The notes beneath the pieces were generated by a model that did not search any database, was not told the origin of the DNA, and was given only the letters and a program-made list of their open reading frames with translations. DNA of 64,000 nt from Neobittarella massiliensis (ex Bilen et al. 2018). GTDB lineage: Bacteria > Bacillota > Clostridia > Oscillospirales > Ruminococcaceae. The position numbers and the translations under genes were made by a program. The DNA lies in the NCBI RefSeq assembly GCF_900289145.1, contig NZ_OKQO01000011.1, positions 1 to 64,000 on the forward strand, given 5' to 3'. Of this stretch, positions 1 to 10,962 are shown piece by piece. Position 1 is the first letter of the stretch. Every line of letters starts with the position of its first letter.

Positions 1-930
<930 letters not shown>

Positions 931-986
931 TATCCGCCGGCGTGCAGCCTTTTTTCGCGGCAAATCTAACAGTTTGGAGTACCACT

Positions 987-1631
987 ATGCAAGAAAACCT
1001 GCAACTGACCTATATCAACGACCAGGACGACTGGTATGAGTTCTCGCTGTTCGAGCAGTACTGGAGCTGTCTCGACGATCGGGATCACGCCTCCCGCAGC
1101 CTGATGATCCAAATGTTTTTCGTGCTGGGGTTCACGGTGCTGTTCACCTTTGCCCCCTTTATCGATAAAAACTACCTCTGGATCTCGCTGGTGGCCTCGG
1201 CCATGTTCTTTATCAAGTTCTTTTTCGAGTACTTTTCCGGCTACGACGCCGACTACAAAAATATGAAACGGCTCTACGAGAACCTGCGCGACCACAACAT
1301 CGTCAACATCTACGACGAGAAACTCACCGTCGATTTCGGCGACAGAGAGATCAACATCCGCACCGACGAGTACCGCCGCTTTTTCGAGTGGGAGGACGTG
1401 GAGTACATCCAGGAGACCGACAACCTCATCATCCTGCGCATCCGCGCCTCCAACAAAAAAAATCTGCAGGGCTTCCAGCGCCTCATCATCTCCAAGCGCT
1501 ATATCTTCCCGCAAAAGCTCGAGCAGCTCTGGGCCCTTTTAAACGAGAAAAAGGCCCAGTATCATATCCCCCAGCTGCTCCCCGACGAGGTGATGAATAA
1601 ATTGGTGCTGCCCACCAAAGAGAGAGGATAG
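987..1631 (+). CDS. YcxB-like membrane protein 1
   Basis: 214-residue protein of unknown function. The ATG at 987 is chosen because a TTGGAGT ribosome-binding site precedes it; the same frame is open further upstream but that part overlaps gyrB. Two closely spaced hydrophobic segments (roughly residues 45-90: FFVLGFTVLFTFAPF and SLVASAMFFIKFFF) are followed by a soluble part with the pattern FEWEDVEYIQETDNLIILRI. That resembles the YcxB-like/PH-like fold, in which a short tail domain follows a two-helix hairpin. It is the first of three such genes in tandem between gyrB and gyrA and probably shares their transcript. Family level is plausible; function unknown. Confidence 0.7.
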   Translation: MQENLQLTYINDQDDWYEFSLFEQYWSCLDDRDHASRSLMIQMFFVLGFTVLFTFAPFIDKNYLWISLVASAMFFIKFFFEYFSGYDADYKNMKRLYENLRDHNIVNIYDEKLTVDFGDREINIRTDEYRRFFEWEDVEYIQETDNLIILRIRASNKKNLQGFQRLIISKRYIFPQKLEQLWALLNEKKAQYHIPQLLPDEVMNKLVLPTKERG

Positions 1632-1641
1632 GTCTCACAGC

Positions 1642-2199
1642 ATGCAACAACCAACACCAGATAAAAAAGAGCCGCTCCTACAGGTACAGTTTCAGGTATC
1701 TCTGGCCGACTTTTACGCCTTTAACCAGCACGTCACCGCCGGCCTCATAAAAAAGAGCAAAAAAAAGGTCACCACCTTCGGCATACTCGAGGTGGTCATG
1801 GCCATCGTCTTTATGGTCACCAATCTCGTCACCAAAGATCAAAATGCCTTTTTCATGATCCTGTCGGTATCCATGCTGGCCATGGGCCTGTTCTCCATCT
1901 TCTTTTATCCGCTCTTTTTCGAGCGGCAGATGGCCAAGGCAGTCAAAAAAAATTACCAGCAAAACGACTATTTTAAAGAGCCGGTCCAGCTGACCTTTTA
2001 CCGCGATGCAGTCAGCGAGCGCTCCTGTGTCGGTGAGGGAAGCCTCCAATACAGCGAGATCAAAGACGCCTACTGGCTGGGCGAGAACCTCATCCTCAGC
2101 CTGTCCGAGACCGGCGGCTACATCCTGCCCGGCGACCAGATCGAGCGCGCCACCCTCGAGCAGGTAAAGTCGCTCATCGACGGGCACATCAAAAAATAA
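1642..2199 (+). CDS. YcxB-like membrane protein 2
   Basis: 185 residues, starting 10 bases after the previous gene. Architecture matches its neighbours: a soluble N-terminus containing VSLADFYAFNQHV, two hydrophobic helices (about residues 47-63 and 70-91), then a C-terminal domain with YRDAVSERSCVGEGSLQYSEI and LSETGGYILPGDQI, typical of YcxB-like proteins in which a strand-rich domain ends in an 'IP' segment. It is AT-richer in its lysine-rich parts but otherwise uses codons like its neighbours. No catalytic motif is visible. Likely membrane-bound with both termini in the cytoplasm (inference). Confidence 0.7.
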   Translation: MQQPTPDKKEPLLQVQFQVSLADFYAFNQHVTAGLIKKSKKKVTTFGILEVVMAIVFMVTNLVTKDQNAFFMILSVSMLAMGLFSIFFYPLFFERQMAKAVKKNYQQNDYFKEPVQLTFYRDAVSERSCVGEGSLQYSEIKDAYWLGENLILSLSETGGYILPGDQIERATLEQVKSLIDGHIKK

Positions 2200-2238
2200 C
2201 GGGCCGGCGCCGCCCCTTTTAACGAGGAAGGTAGATCC

Positions 2239-2940
2239 ATGGCATTACCCATACAGCTGCACTATCAGCTCGACCGCGATCAGACCCGCGAGATCTATAT
2301 GATCGTGGGCGGCAAAAAAGAGAAAAAACTCTATTTTTGGATGTTTGGCTTTCTGGCCTTTGGCTTTCTGTGCAACATCCTCTATATCATCACCACCCGT
2401 ACCAGAGTGGGCTCCGGCCAAAACACCTTTATGGGGGCCGACTGGCAGAGCATCATGTCCTCGGCTTTCGTCATCGTGGTCTGCGTCTGTCTGGCGCTGT
2501 TCTACCACGCCTTTTCCCGCCGCCGGCGGGAGGAGATGATCGACCTGCTCGAGCAGCAGTTTTCCGACAACACCATCGTCCTGGGGGCCGAGAGCTTTCG
2601 CTACCGCAGCGTCTCCTCCCGTCCCGGCAGCTACGATGCGCTGCTCGCGCAGAGCGAGCGCGGCCAAACGCCCGGCAGCCGTGTCAAAGAGATCTATCTC
2701 GACTACGAAAAGCTGTACGAGGCCCACGAGAACGACCACTACTTCCTGCTCATCACCGGTAAGCAGGAGTATGTGCCCATCCCCAAATCGCTCATGAAGA
2801 GAGAGGATTTCGCTGCGCTCTCCCGGGTCCTGACCCGGGATCTGGGTAAGTGGTTTATCAAAAACGGCCGCCCCAACGTAGAGGTGGAGATGCAAAAGGT
2901 ATTCGGCCTCACCGAGGACCGCAGCCGCGACAAAAAGTAA
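2239..2940 (+). CDS. YcxB-like membrane protein 3
   Basis: 233 residues; ATG preceded by GAGGAAGG. It has two hydrophobic segments (about residues 32-52 and 73-93), then a basic RRRREE stretch and a C-terminal domain ending with YLDYEKLYEAHENDHYFLL and YVPIPKSLM, the same layout as the two preceding genes. An insertion of polar sequence (about residues 125-150) makes it the longest of the three. About 150 non-coding bases separate it from gyrA. Three divergent copies between gyrase genes suggest duplication in place; function unknown. Confidence 0.68.
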   Translation: MALPIQLHYQLDRDQTREIYMIVGGKKEKKLYFWMFGFLAFGFLCNILYIITTRTRVGSGQNTFMGADWQSIMSSAFVIVVCVCLALFYHAFSRRRREEMIDLLEQQFSDNTIVLGAESFRYRSVSSRPGSYDALLAQSERGQTPGSRVKEIYLDYEKLYEAHENDHYFLLITGKQEYVPIPKSLMKREDFAALSRVLTRDLGKWFIKNGRPNVEVEMQKVFGLTEDRSRDKK

Positions 2941-3107
2941 CACCGGGCGCCGCCAGGCGCCATACAGGCCGCTAGCGGGCGCCAAACGGCCGCCCCGGGC
3001 CTGTCTTTGCACATACATGTACATTCGGCACCGATCACCGCACGGGTCGGCCGCACCCCCCAGCCGGGGGCCCGGCCGGCAGGATCGCTAGAGAAATGGG
3101 GAGAACT

Positions 3108-5636
<2,529 letters not shown>

Positions 5637-5650
5637 AAGCATAAAAAAGA

Positions 5651-5685
5651 AAAGAGGCGCTGTCACGGCAGCGCCTCTTTTTTTG
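5651..5685. terminator. Terminator after gyrA, bidirectional
   Basis: Inverted repeat AAAGAGGCGCTG/CAGCGCCTCTTT with a 6-base loop, A-run before and T-run after, so it can end gyrA rightward and the nucleoside hydrolase leftward. Confidence 0.9.
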
Positions 5686-5744
5686 TCTATTTCGTGGCAG
5701 ATCGCCCCGTTTTTACAATTTGGTAACATTTAAAGCGGTGCTCT

Positions 5745-6725
5745 TTACCGCTCGGCCATCGCCGCCAGCAGCACTGCCAGCGCCCGCTCTTTGTCCACCG
5801 TGTAGGCCACAGAGGTGGGCGCATCCTTTTTCGCCGTCGCCCGGTGGTCGCACAGCAGCTGCCCATCCGATATGCTGCCCCCGATATCGATATCGCAGGG
5901 GATCTGCTCCTGACAGCTGATCACCGACGGGTCGATGACTGCACACACCGTCAGCGCGTCGTGCACCGCCGTCCCATTTGTATCGGCGTTGCCTTTCATC
6001 TCCTCGAATTCCAGCCGATGGCGGATCAGCTGGCCGGCAAATTCACCGGCCGGGGTACCCAGATCTAAAAATTTCTGTGCATCCGCCCAGTCGAAGCGGG
6101 CCGAGCCGGTGGCGTTCAGGGTCAAAATGCGCACTTTGGCGCCGCAGCCCAACACGATCTTGGCCGCCTCCGGGTCGGCATAAAAGTTAAATTCCGCCGC
6201 GGCGGTGCGGTTGCCCAGGTTATCTCCCCCGCCCATACACACGATCTCCTCAATGTGCTCCACAATGCTGGGGTCCATGCGCAGAGCCATAGCAATGTTG
6301 GTGCAGGGCCCCACCGGTATCAGCGTCACCTTCTCGGTGCTGTGGCGCAGCGCCTGTACCAGATAGGCCGCCGCCGGCATCTCCTCGGCGCGGCAGGTGG
6401 CCTCCGGCAGGTCCAGCGTCTTCTGGTGCAGCGAAAACTCCTTGCCGTCTTTTATCATTTTTTGCACGTCCTGCTGCCCGCCGTTTTGCGAGCGGCCCGG
6501 CAGCAGCTTTTTCACCATGGGCTCGCTGCTGCCGGCATATACCGGTACCCCGCCCCCCATGTACGATACCACCCGCAAGGTGTTGTCCAGCGTGTAGCAC
6601 AGCGGCTGATTGCCGTGGGTCACAGTCACCGCCATCAGCTCGATCTGCGGCGACCGCATAGCGGCCATAATAGCCACAGCGTCGTCCGAACCGGTATCCA
6701 CATCTAGTATCACTTTTTTAGGCAT
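5745..6725 (-). CDS. Nucleoside hydrolase 1 (IunH family)
   Basis: 326-residue member of the inosine-uridine preferring nucleoside hydrolase family, cytosolic enzymes that cleave the N-glycosidic bond of ribonucleosides to free base and ribose. The calcium-binding N-terminal motif DVDTGSDD is at residues 8-15, the central segment EIVCMGGGDN is present, and the catalytic-type histidine is kept in VHDALTV. Preceded by GGAGAG. Read from its own promoter (6819-6847), divergent from the aminotransferase gene. It is the first of five family members in this window; it is closest in layout to the copy at 39380 (shared LDVDTG start and GNxPLxxTLxNTLRVV block). Substrate not predictable. Confidence 0.92.
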   Translation of the reverse strand: MPKKVILDVDTGSDDAVAIMAAMRSPQIELMAVTVTHGNQPLCYTLDNTLRVVSYMGGGVPVYAGSSEPMVKKLLPGRSQNGGQQDVQKMIKDGKEFSLHQKTLDLPEATCRAEEMPAAAYLVQALRHSTEKVTLIPVGPCTNIAMALRMDPSIVEHIEEIVCMGGGDNLGNRTAAAEFNFYADPEAAKIVLGCGAKVRILTLNATGSARFDWADAQKFLDLGTPAGEFAGQLIRHRLEFEEMKGNADTNGTAVHDALTVCAVIDPSVISCQEQIPCDIDIGGSISDGQLLCDHRATAKKDAPTSVAYTVDKERALAVLLAAMAER

Positions 6726-6818
6726 AGCAATAACTCTCCTTTTTCAAGATGCGCCCTTATCGTATAAAGGCAATACCTAACATGGCCATAAAGGCACCTT
6801 GTCGTATCGCACACCAAT

Positions 6819-6847
6819 AGTATAGCACCGCGCAGGGTACTTGCCAA
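6819..6847 (-). promoter_or_regulatory. Promoter of nucleoside hydrolase 1
   Basis: On the minus strand TTGGCA (6847-6842), 17-base spacer, TATACT (6824-6819). Its -35 overlaps that of the divergent promoter. Confidence 0.6.
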
Positions 6848-6869
6848 TGGGTTGAATGCATAGTATACT
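6841..6869 (+). promoter_or_regulatory. Promoter of aminotransferase gene
   Basis: TTGCCA (6841-6846), 17-base spacer, TATACT (6864-6869). The heptamer TTGCCAA at 6841-6847 serves as -35 in both directions. Confidence 0.6.
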
Positions 6870-6900
6870 GTTTTTTATAAGATCAGCGAGGTGGAACTCT

Positions 6901-7746
6901 ATGACCGATATCGGCTACTACGATGGGCAGATCGGCCCTATCGATACCCTCAAGGCACCCATCACCGACCGGGCGCTCTACTTTGGCGACGGCGTGTACG
7001 ACGCCGCCGTCTGCCAAAACGGCCGCCTTTTTGCCCTCGATGAACACCTGGACCGCTTTTATGACAGCCTGCGTCTGCTGCGCATCCCCGCCCCCATGGA
7101 AAAAAGCAGGCTGTCCCAGCTGCTGTGCGATCTGGCCGGCCGGGTCGACCCGGCCCACAGCTACCTGTGCTACTGGCAGGCCAGCCGCGGCGCGGCCCCG
7201 CGCAGTCATGCCTTTCCCCAAAACAGCGCGCCAAAACTCATGGCTTTTATTCAGCTGATGCCGCTGGACGACGTCAAAAAGCCCATGCGTCTCATCACCG
7301 TGCCCGACACCCGTTTTCTGCACTGCAACATCAAAACGCTCAACCTCATCCCCAATGTGATGGCCTACCAGCAGGCAGTCGAGCACGGCTGTGACGAGGT
7401 GGTGTTTCACCGCGACGGCCGGGTCACCGAAGGGGCCCACTCCGGTATCGCCATGTTTCGCGGCGGCGTGTTCTGCACCCCGCCACTAGACGCCTATATA
7501 CTGCCCAGCATCACCCGCAAACACTGCCTGCAGCTGTGCGAACAGTTGGGTATCCCCACCAGCCAGCAGCCCTTTACCCTGGAGGAGCTCATGACAGCCG
7601 ACGAGGTGCTGGTGCTCTCCACCGGCTGTATGGGCGCACCGGTAGCCAGTATCGACGGGTGCCCGGTCGGCGGGCGGGCCCCGCAGCTGCTCGGCCAGCT
7701 GCAGCGCGCATACTGGCAAAAATACACACAGCAGATGCAGCTGTAA
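6901..7746 (+). CDS. dat: D-amino-acid aminotransferase
   Basis: PLP-dependent class IV aminotransferase, 281 residues, probably interconverting D-alanine and D-glutamate for peptidoglycan (EC 2.6.1.21). ATG 6901 is chosen because of the GAGGTGG site just upstream; a longer in-frame extension to 6856 lacks support. The PLP lysine falls at K145 in IKTLNLIPN and the cofactor-contacting glutamate at E177 in VTEGAHS, the same numbers as in the Bacillus D-amino-acid transaminase, and FGDGVYD is at residues 29-34. Branched-chain aminotransferase or aminodeoxychorismate lyase are the alternatives, but length and residue spacing favour D-amino-acid aminotransferase. Confidence 0.88.
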   Translation: MTDIGYYDGQIGPIDTLKAPITDRALYFGDGVYDAAVCQNGRLFALDEHLDRFYDSLRLLRIPAPMEKSRLSQLLCDLAGRVDPAHSYLCYWQASRGAAPRSHAFPQNSAPKLMAFIQLMPLDDVKKPMRLITVPDTRFLHCNIKTLNLIPNVMAYQQAVEHGCDEVVFHRDGRVTEGAHSGIAMFRGGVFCTPPLDAYILPSITRKHCLQLCEQLGIPTSQQPFTLEELMTADEVLVLSTGCMGAPVASIDGCPVGGRAPQLLGQLQRAYWQKYTQQMQL

Positions 7747-7801
7747 CTGTAGGGCTCTCTACTACAGCTCCATAGCGCCAAAAATATTCGGGCAGGCGGC
7801 C

Positions 7802-7830
7802 AAAAACAGGGTCGCCTGTCCCTGTTTTTA
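7802..7830 (+). terminator. Terminator after dat
   Basis: AAAAACAGGG/CCCTGTTTTT stem with an 8-base loop, followed by T-rich sequence. Confidence 0.75.
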
Positions 7831-7912
7831 TACTCGCTTTTTGGGGCGGCGCAGGGCTCAGCGGCGCGGCCGACACCTGCACATTGTTACAAAAAACATT
7901 TGACAGGTGGTT

Positions 7913-7981
7913 TATAATAAAGATGTATCCAGGGCGGCCGCCCGGCAGAAGATGCAGATTTCTCCTCTGCCCCGGCCGCCC
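7913..7981 (+). promoter_or_regulatory. -10 box and structured leader of metal-exporter gene
   Basis: TATAAT at 7913-7918 has no convincing -35. Just downstream, GGGCGGCCG (7932-7940) can pair with CGGCCGCCC (7973-7981) and, inside it, GGCAGA (7944-7949) with TCTGCC (7966-7971). This leaves a 16-base loop and ends 8 bases before the ribosome-binding site. It may be a regulatory leader; it does not match a riboswitch I know. Confidence 0.4.
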
Positions 7982-7997
7982 CATTTTCGGAGGCATT

Positions 7998-8870
7998 ATG
8001 GACTTTTTAGACGTCATTTTAGACACCCTCAAAGATGCGGCCAAAATGCTGCCCTTTTTATTGGGGGCCTATCTGCTCATCGAGTATTTTGAACACCGCT
8101 CTACCGTCAAACTGCACGCCGTGCTCGATAGGTTCGGCCCTCTGGGCGGTGCCGTGCTGGGGGTCATTCCCCAGTGCGGTTTCTCGGCGGCCACCGCCAA
8201 TCTCTACAGTCGGGGCCTGGTCACCGTGGGCACGCTGCTGGCGGTATTCATCTCCACCTCAGACGAGGCGCTGCCGGTCATGCTGGCTCACCCCGACCGC
8301 ATGAAGGACACGCTCTTTTTGCTGGCGGTAAAAACGGTGCTGGCTCTCATCGTCGGCTTTGTGGTCGATCTGCTGCTGCACCGGCCGGTAGTGGTGCGCA
8401 AGTTGGGCGAGGAGCAGTCTCCCGAGGGGCACGACTGCCAGCAGCACGGCGCCGGCTGCAGCTGCCACCGCGGTCACCAGCACTCTATCTGGCGCTCGGC
8501 CATCAGCCACACACTGCAGATCTTTGTCTTTATCCTGCTGTTCATGCTGGCCTTTAATCTGCTCATCTCTCTGGTGGGTACCGCCTTTATCGAAAAGCTG
8601 TTGCTGCAAAACAGCCTGTGGCAGCCGGTGCTGGCAGCGGTCATCGGCTTTATACCCAACTGCGCCGCCTCGGTACTGCTCACCGAGCTGTACCTGGCCG
8701 GCAGCATCACCTTTGGCTCGGTCATCGCCGGCCTCACCACCGGTGCCGGGGTGGGCCTGGTCATGCTGTTTCGCTACAACAAAAATTTGCGCCAAAACGG
8801 CAAGATCATACTCACCCTGTTTGCCGTGGGCTCGCTTTCCGGTATCTTGCTCCAACTTCTGGTGGGCTAG
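7998..8870 (+). CDS. ArsP_2-like putative metal exporter
   Basis: 290-residue membrane protein of the putative heavy-metal/manganese exporter family (ArsP_2, formerly DUF2899). ATG 7998 has GGAGG 5 bases upstream. The two homologous halves are clear: GVIPQCGFSAATANLY in the first and GFIPNCAASVLLTELY in the second, each followed by hydrophobic helices. They are joined by a cytoplasmic-type loop rich in histidine and cysteine (about residues 142-162, HDCQQHGAGCSCHRGHQH) that looks like a metal-binding segment. Stands alone between two terminators, behind a strongly structured leader. Metal identity (Mn, arsenical, other) cannot be told from sequence. Confidence 0.8.
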   Translation: MDFLDVILDTLKDAAKMLPFLLGAYLLIEYFEHRSTVKLHAVLDRFGPLGGAVLGVIPQCGFSAATANLYSRGLVTVGTLLAVFISTSDEALPVMLAHPDRMKDTLFLLAVKTVLALIVGFVVDLLLHRPVVVRKLGEEQSPEGHDCQQHGAGCSCHRGHQHSIWRSAISHTLQIFVFILLFMLAFNLLISLVGTAFIEKLLLQNSLWQPVLAAVIGFIPNCAASVLLTELYLAGSITFGSVIAGLTTGAGVGLVMLFRYNKNLRQNGKIILTLFAVGSLSGILLQLLVG

Positions 8871-8920
8871 ATGTCAAAAAACAGCGGCAAACGGTAGGCA
8901 CTGTGCCGGTATACAAACCG

Positions 8921-8960
8921 CCACCTCCAGGGCTATAATGGGCCTTGGAGGTGGTTTTTT
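8921..8960 (+). terminator. Perfect hairpin with T-run containing the next gene's RBS
   Basis: CCACCTCCAGGGC (8921-8933) pairs with GCCTTGGAGGTGG (8942-8954, one G-T pair); the 8-base loop is TATAATGG; TTTTTT follows. It terminates the exporter transcript. The 3' arm also contains GGAGGTGG, the ribosome-binding site for the ATG at 8961, and the loop region carries a -10 hexamer TATAAT (8934-8939). Confidence 0.8.
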
Positions 8961-9893
8961 ATGGTATCCAGCGGCTATGTAGTGTGTATCGGCCGCAGTA
9001 TCCGCGACGATTACTACCGCATCGATACACTGCCGGTGCTGGGCGGCAAGGTAAATGCCAGCTATCTCGAGTGGCGTCCCGGCGGGGGCATGGCCAATAC
9101 CGCCAGCGTAGTGGCCGCTCTGGGCAGCCGCTGCTATATGCTGGGCGGCATGGGGCAAGACGACTACACCCAGCCGCTGATCCAGTCGGTGGCTAAATAC
9201 GGTGTGTGTACCGACTACCTCGATATCTATCCCGGCCGCCCCAATGTCGTGCACCAAATACTGCTCTACGGCGAGGAGCGCATCATCCTGCTGCAAAAAA
9301 TGCCTTACCGTCTCATGGTGCGCGATACACCGGCTAAGCGGGCACTGCTGCAGGGCGCCAGTTTCGTGTACTCCGATATGCTCTCCTACAAATTTCTTCC
9401 AAACGATCACCAACTCTTGACGCAGCTGGCCGCCGGCGGTACCCGTATCTTCGTCGACGCCGAGCCCACCTCCGCCACCGATAAAAGCGACGACGATTTC
9501 TACCTGCAGCTCGCGTCGGTCATCAGCTTTAATCAGGGCGCGGTCGATTACTATTTTGGCGATCGGGGTCAACAGGGCGTGCTCGATCTCATCGGCGACA
9601 GCGATAAGATCGCGCTGCTCACCCGGGGAAAAGACGGGGTGCTGGTCTGCACCCGTAATGGCTGTACGGCGGTGCCCGGCTACCCGGTAAAGGCAGTAGA
9701 CACCACCGGTGCCGGCGACACCTTTAGCGGCGCCTTTATGCACGCCTTGCTGCAGCAGCAAGATCCGGTCCGGGCGGCCCGGTTTGCCTGTGCGGCCAGT
9801 GCCGTGTGCGTCTCGTCGGTCGGCGGCCGCAGCGGCGCCGTCAGCCGCCGCCAAGTGACCGAGCTGATGGACCGCTATAAAAATATCGTTTAA
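8961..9893 (+). CDS. PfkB-family sugar/nucleoside kinase
   Basis: 310-residue ribokinase-family kinase. N-terminal substrate motif GGGMANTASVVAALG (about residues 41-55) and the ATP/catalytic signature DTTGAGDTFSGAF with the catalytic base at D253 are intact, so it should phosphorylate a sugar or nucleoside with ATP. It starts directly at the end of the T-run of the preceding terminator, with its ribosome-binding site inside that hairpin. First gene of an apparent operon with two ADP-ribosylglycohydrolases (13 and 0 bases apart). The context suggests it captures ribose or a ribosylated product released by the hydrolases; the substrate is not shown by sequence. Confidence 0.88.
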   Translation: MVSSGYVVCIGRSIRDDYYRIDTLPVLGGKVNASYLEWRPGGGMANTASVVAALGSRCYMLGGMGQDDYTQPLIQSVAKYGVCTDYLDIYPGRPNVVHQILLYGEERIILLQKMPYRLMVRDTPAKRALLQGASFVYSDMLSYKFLPNDHQLLTQLAAGGTRIFVDAEPTSATDKSDDDFYLQLASVISFNQGAVDYYFGDRGQQGVLDLIGDSDKIALLTRGKDGVLVCTRNGCTAVPGYPVKAVDTTGAGDTFSGAFMHALLQQQDPVRAARFACAASAVCVSSVGGRSGAVSRRQVTELMDRYKNIV

Positions 9894-9906
9894 GGGGGTC
9901 ACGCCA

Positions 9907-10962
9907 ATGGACAGAGCCAATAGATACTACGCCGCCCTGAGTTGGGGCGCCTACGGAGATGCGCTGGGCATGATCTGTGAGGGAAAGAGCAGCGCCGTTT
10001 TATACCGGCAAAACAGCGGCCCAGTCACGGCGCTGTCGGCCATCCCGGCCGACAGCGTAAACGCCGGCAGCCCCAAGGGTTCTCTCAGCGACTTTTTTAC
10101 TCTGCTCACCGCCATGCTCCAGCAGATGGCGGCAGACGGCAGCTGGGGTGTCGAACAGGCCAAAGCCGGTGCGCTGCGCTGGTCAAAAAATATCCGCTAT
10201 GCCACCCAGCGCGAGCCCATCACCCAGCGGGGCATAAAGCTGTTGTCCGGTCAGCAGCTGCCCCTTACCAAACAAGACCGGGTGGCCTGCTTTAACCGCA
10301 GCGCCACCAGTGGCGGCTGCGCTGCCGGTCTGGCGGTGGCGCTCTGCCATCCCGGCGACAGCCGGCTGGTAGATGATATCATTACCGCCGCCCAGTCCAC
10401 CCACCCCAATTTGCTGTCGGTCACCGGCGCCGCCGCAGTGGGCAGCGCGCTGTCGGCAGCACTGGCTACCGGCAGCCGGCTGGCCGCCATACAGCACGGG
10501 CTGGCTGCCGCCCAAAACGGCTACCGGCAGGCGCTGGGGCGGCTGGGGCAAACGGTGGGCTGTGAGCGCCTGCGCCCCACGGCAGGCCCCTCTCTGTACC
10601 GGCGCATCCAATTGGCCGTACAGCTGGGGAACGACTGCCGCGGCGATCTCGACCGCGCGGTGCAGCAGCTGGGCGATTACATCGGTGCCACCCAACAGGT
10701 GGTGGATGCGGTGCCGGCGGTGTTTGGCTGTCTCTGTGCCGCTACCAGTGCCCGGCAAGCCGTGCAGATAGCGGCCAACCTGGGTGACGACAGCCCCACG
10801 ATCGCCGCCATCACCGGCCTGCTCGCCGGGGCGGTATGGCCCCAGGCCCTGCCCGATACCGACAGTCTCACCTGCATCGAGCGGGAGAATGCTCTCGACC
10901 TGCTGCCGCTGGCCGAGCAGCTTGCCCACCTTGCCCCTCTGGGCCCAAAGGAGGAGATCTAG
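9907..10962 (+). CDS. ADP-ribosylglycohydrolase-like protein, degenerate metal site
   Basis: 351 residues; fold recognisable from SWGAYGDALGMICEG at the N-terminus, HPNLLSVTGAAAVGSA in the middle and IAAITGLLAGAVW near the C-terminus. The two acidic motifs that bind the dinuclear magnesium site in this family are altered: the TDD motif reads LSDFF (residues 60-64) and the C-terminal DxDT motif reads DDSPT. Its downstream neighbour keeps both. It therefore may be non-catalytic or have a different activity. Co-oriented with the upstream PfkB kinase (13-base gap) and abutting the next gene. ADP-ribosyl hydrolase family membership is secure, activity doubtful. Confidence 0.78.
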   Translation: MDRANRYYAALSWGAYGDALGMICEGKSSAVLYRQNSGPVTALSAIPADSVNAGSPKGSLSDFFTLLTAMLQQMAADGSWGVEQAKAGALRWSKNIRYATQREPITQRGIKLLSGQQLPLTKQDRVACFNRSATSGGCAAGLAVALCHPGDSRLVDDIITAAQSTHPNLLSVTGAAAVGSALSAALATGSRLAAIQHGLAAAQNGYRQALGRLGQTVGCERLRPTAGPSLYRRIQLAVQLGNDCRGDLDRAVQQLGDYIGATQQVVDAVPAVFGCLCAATSARQAVQIAANLGDDSPTIAAITGLLAGAVWPQALPDTDSLTCIERENALDLLPLAEQLAHLAPLGPKEEI

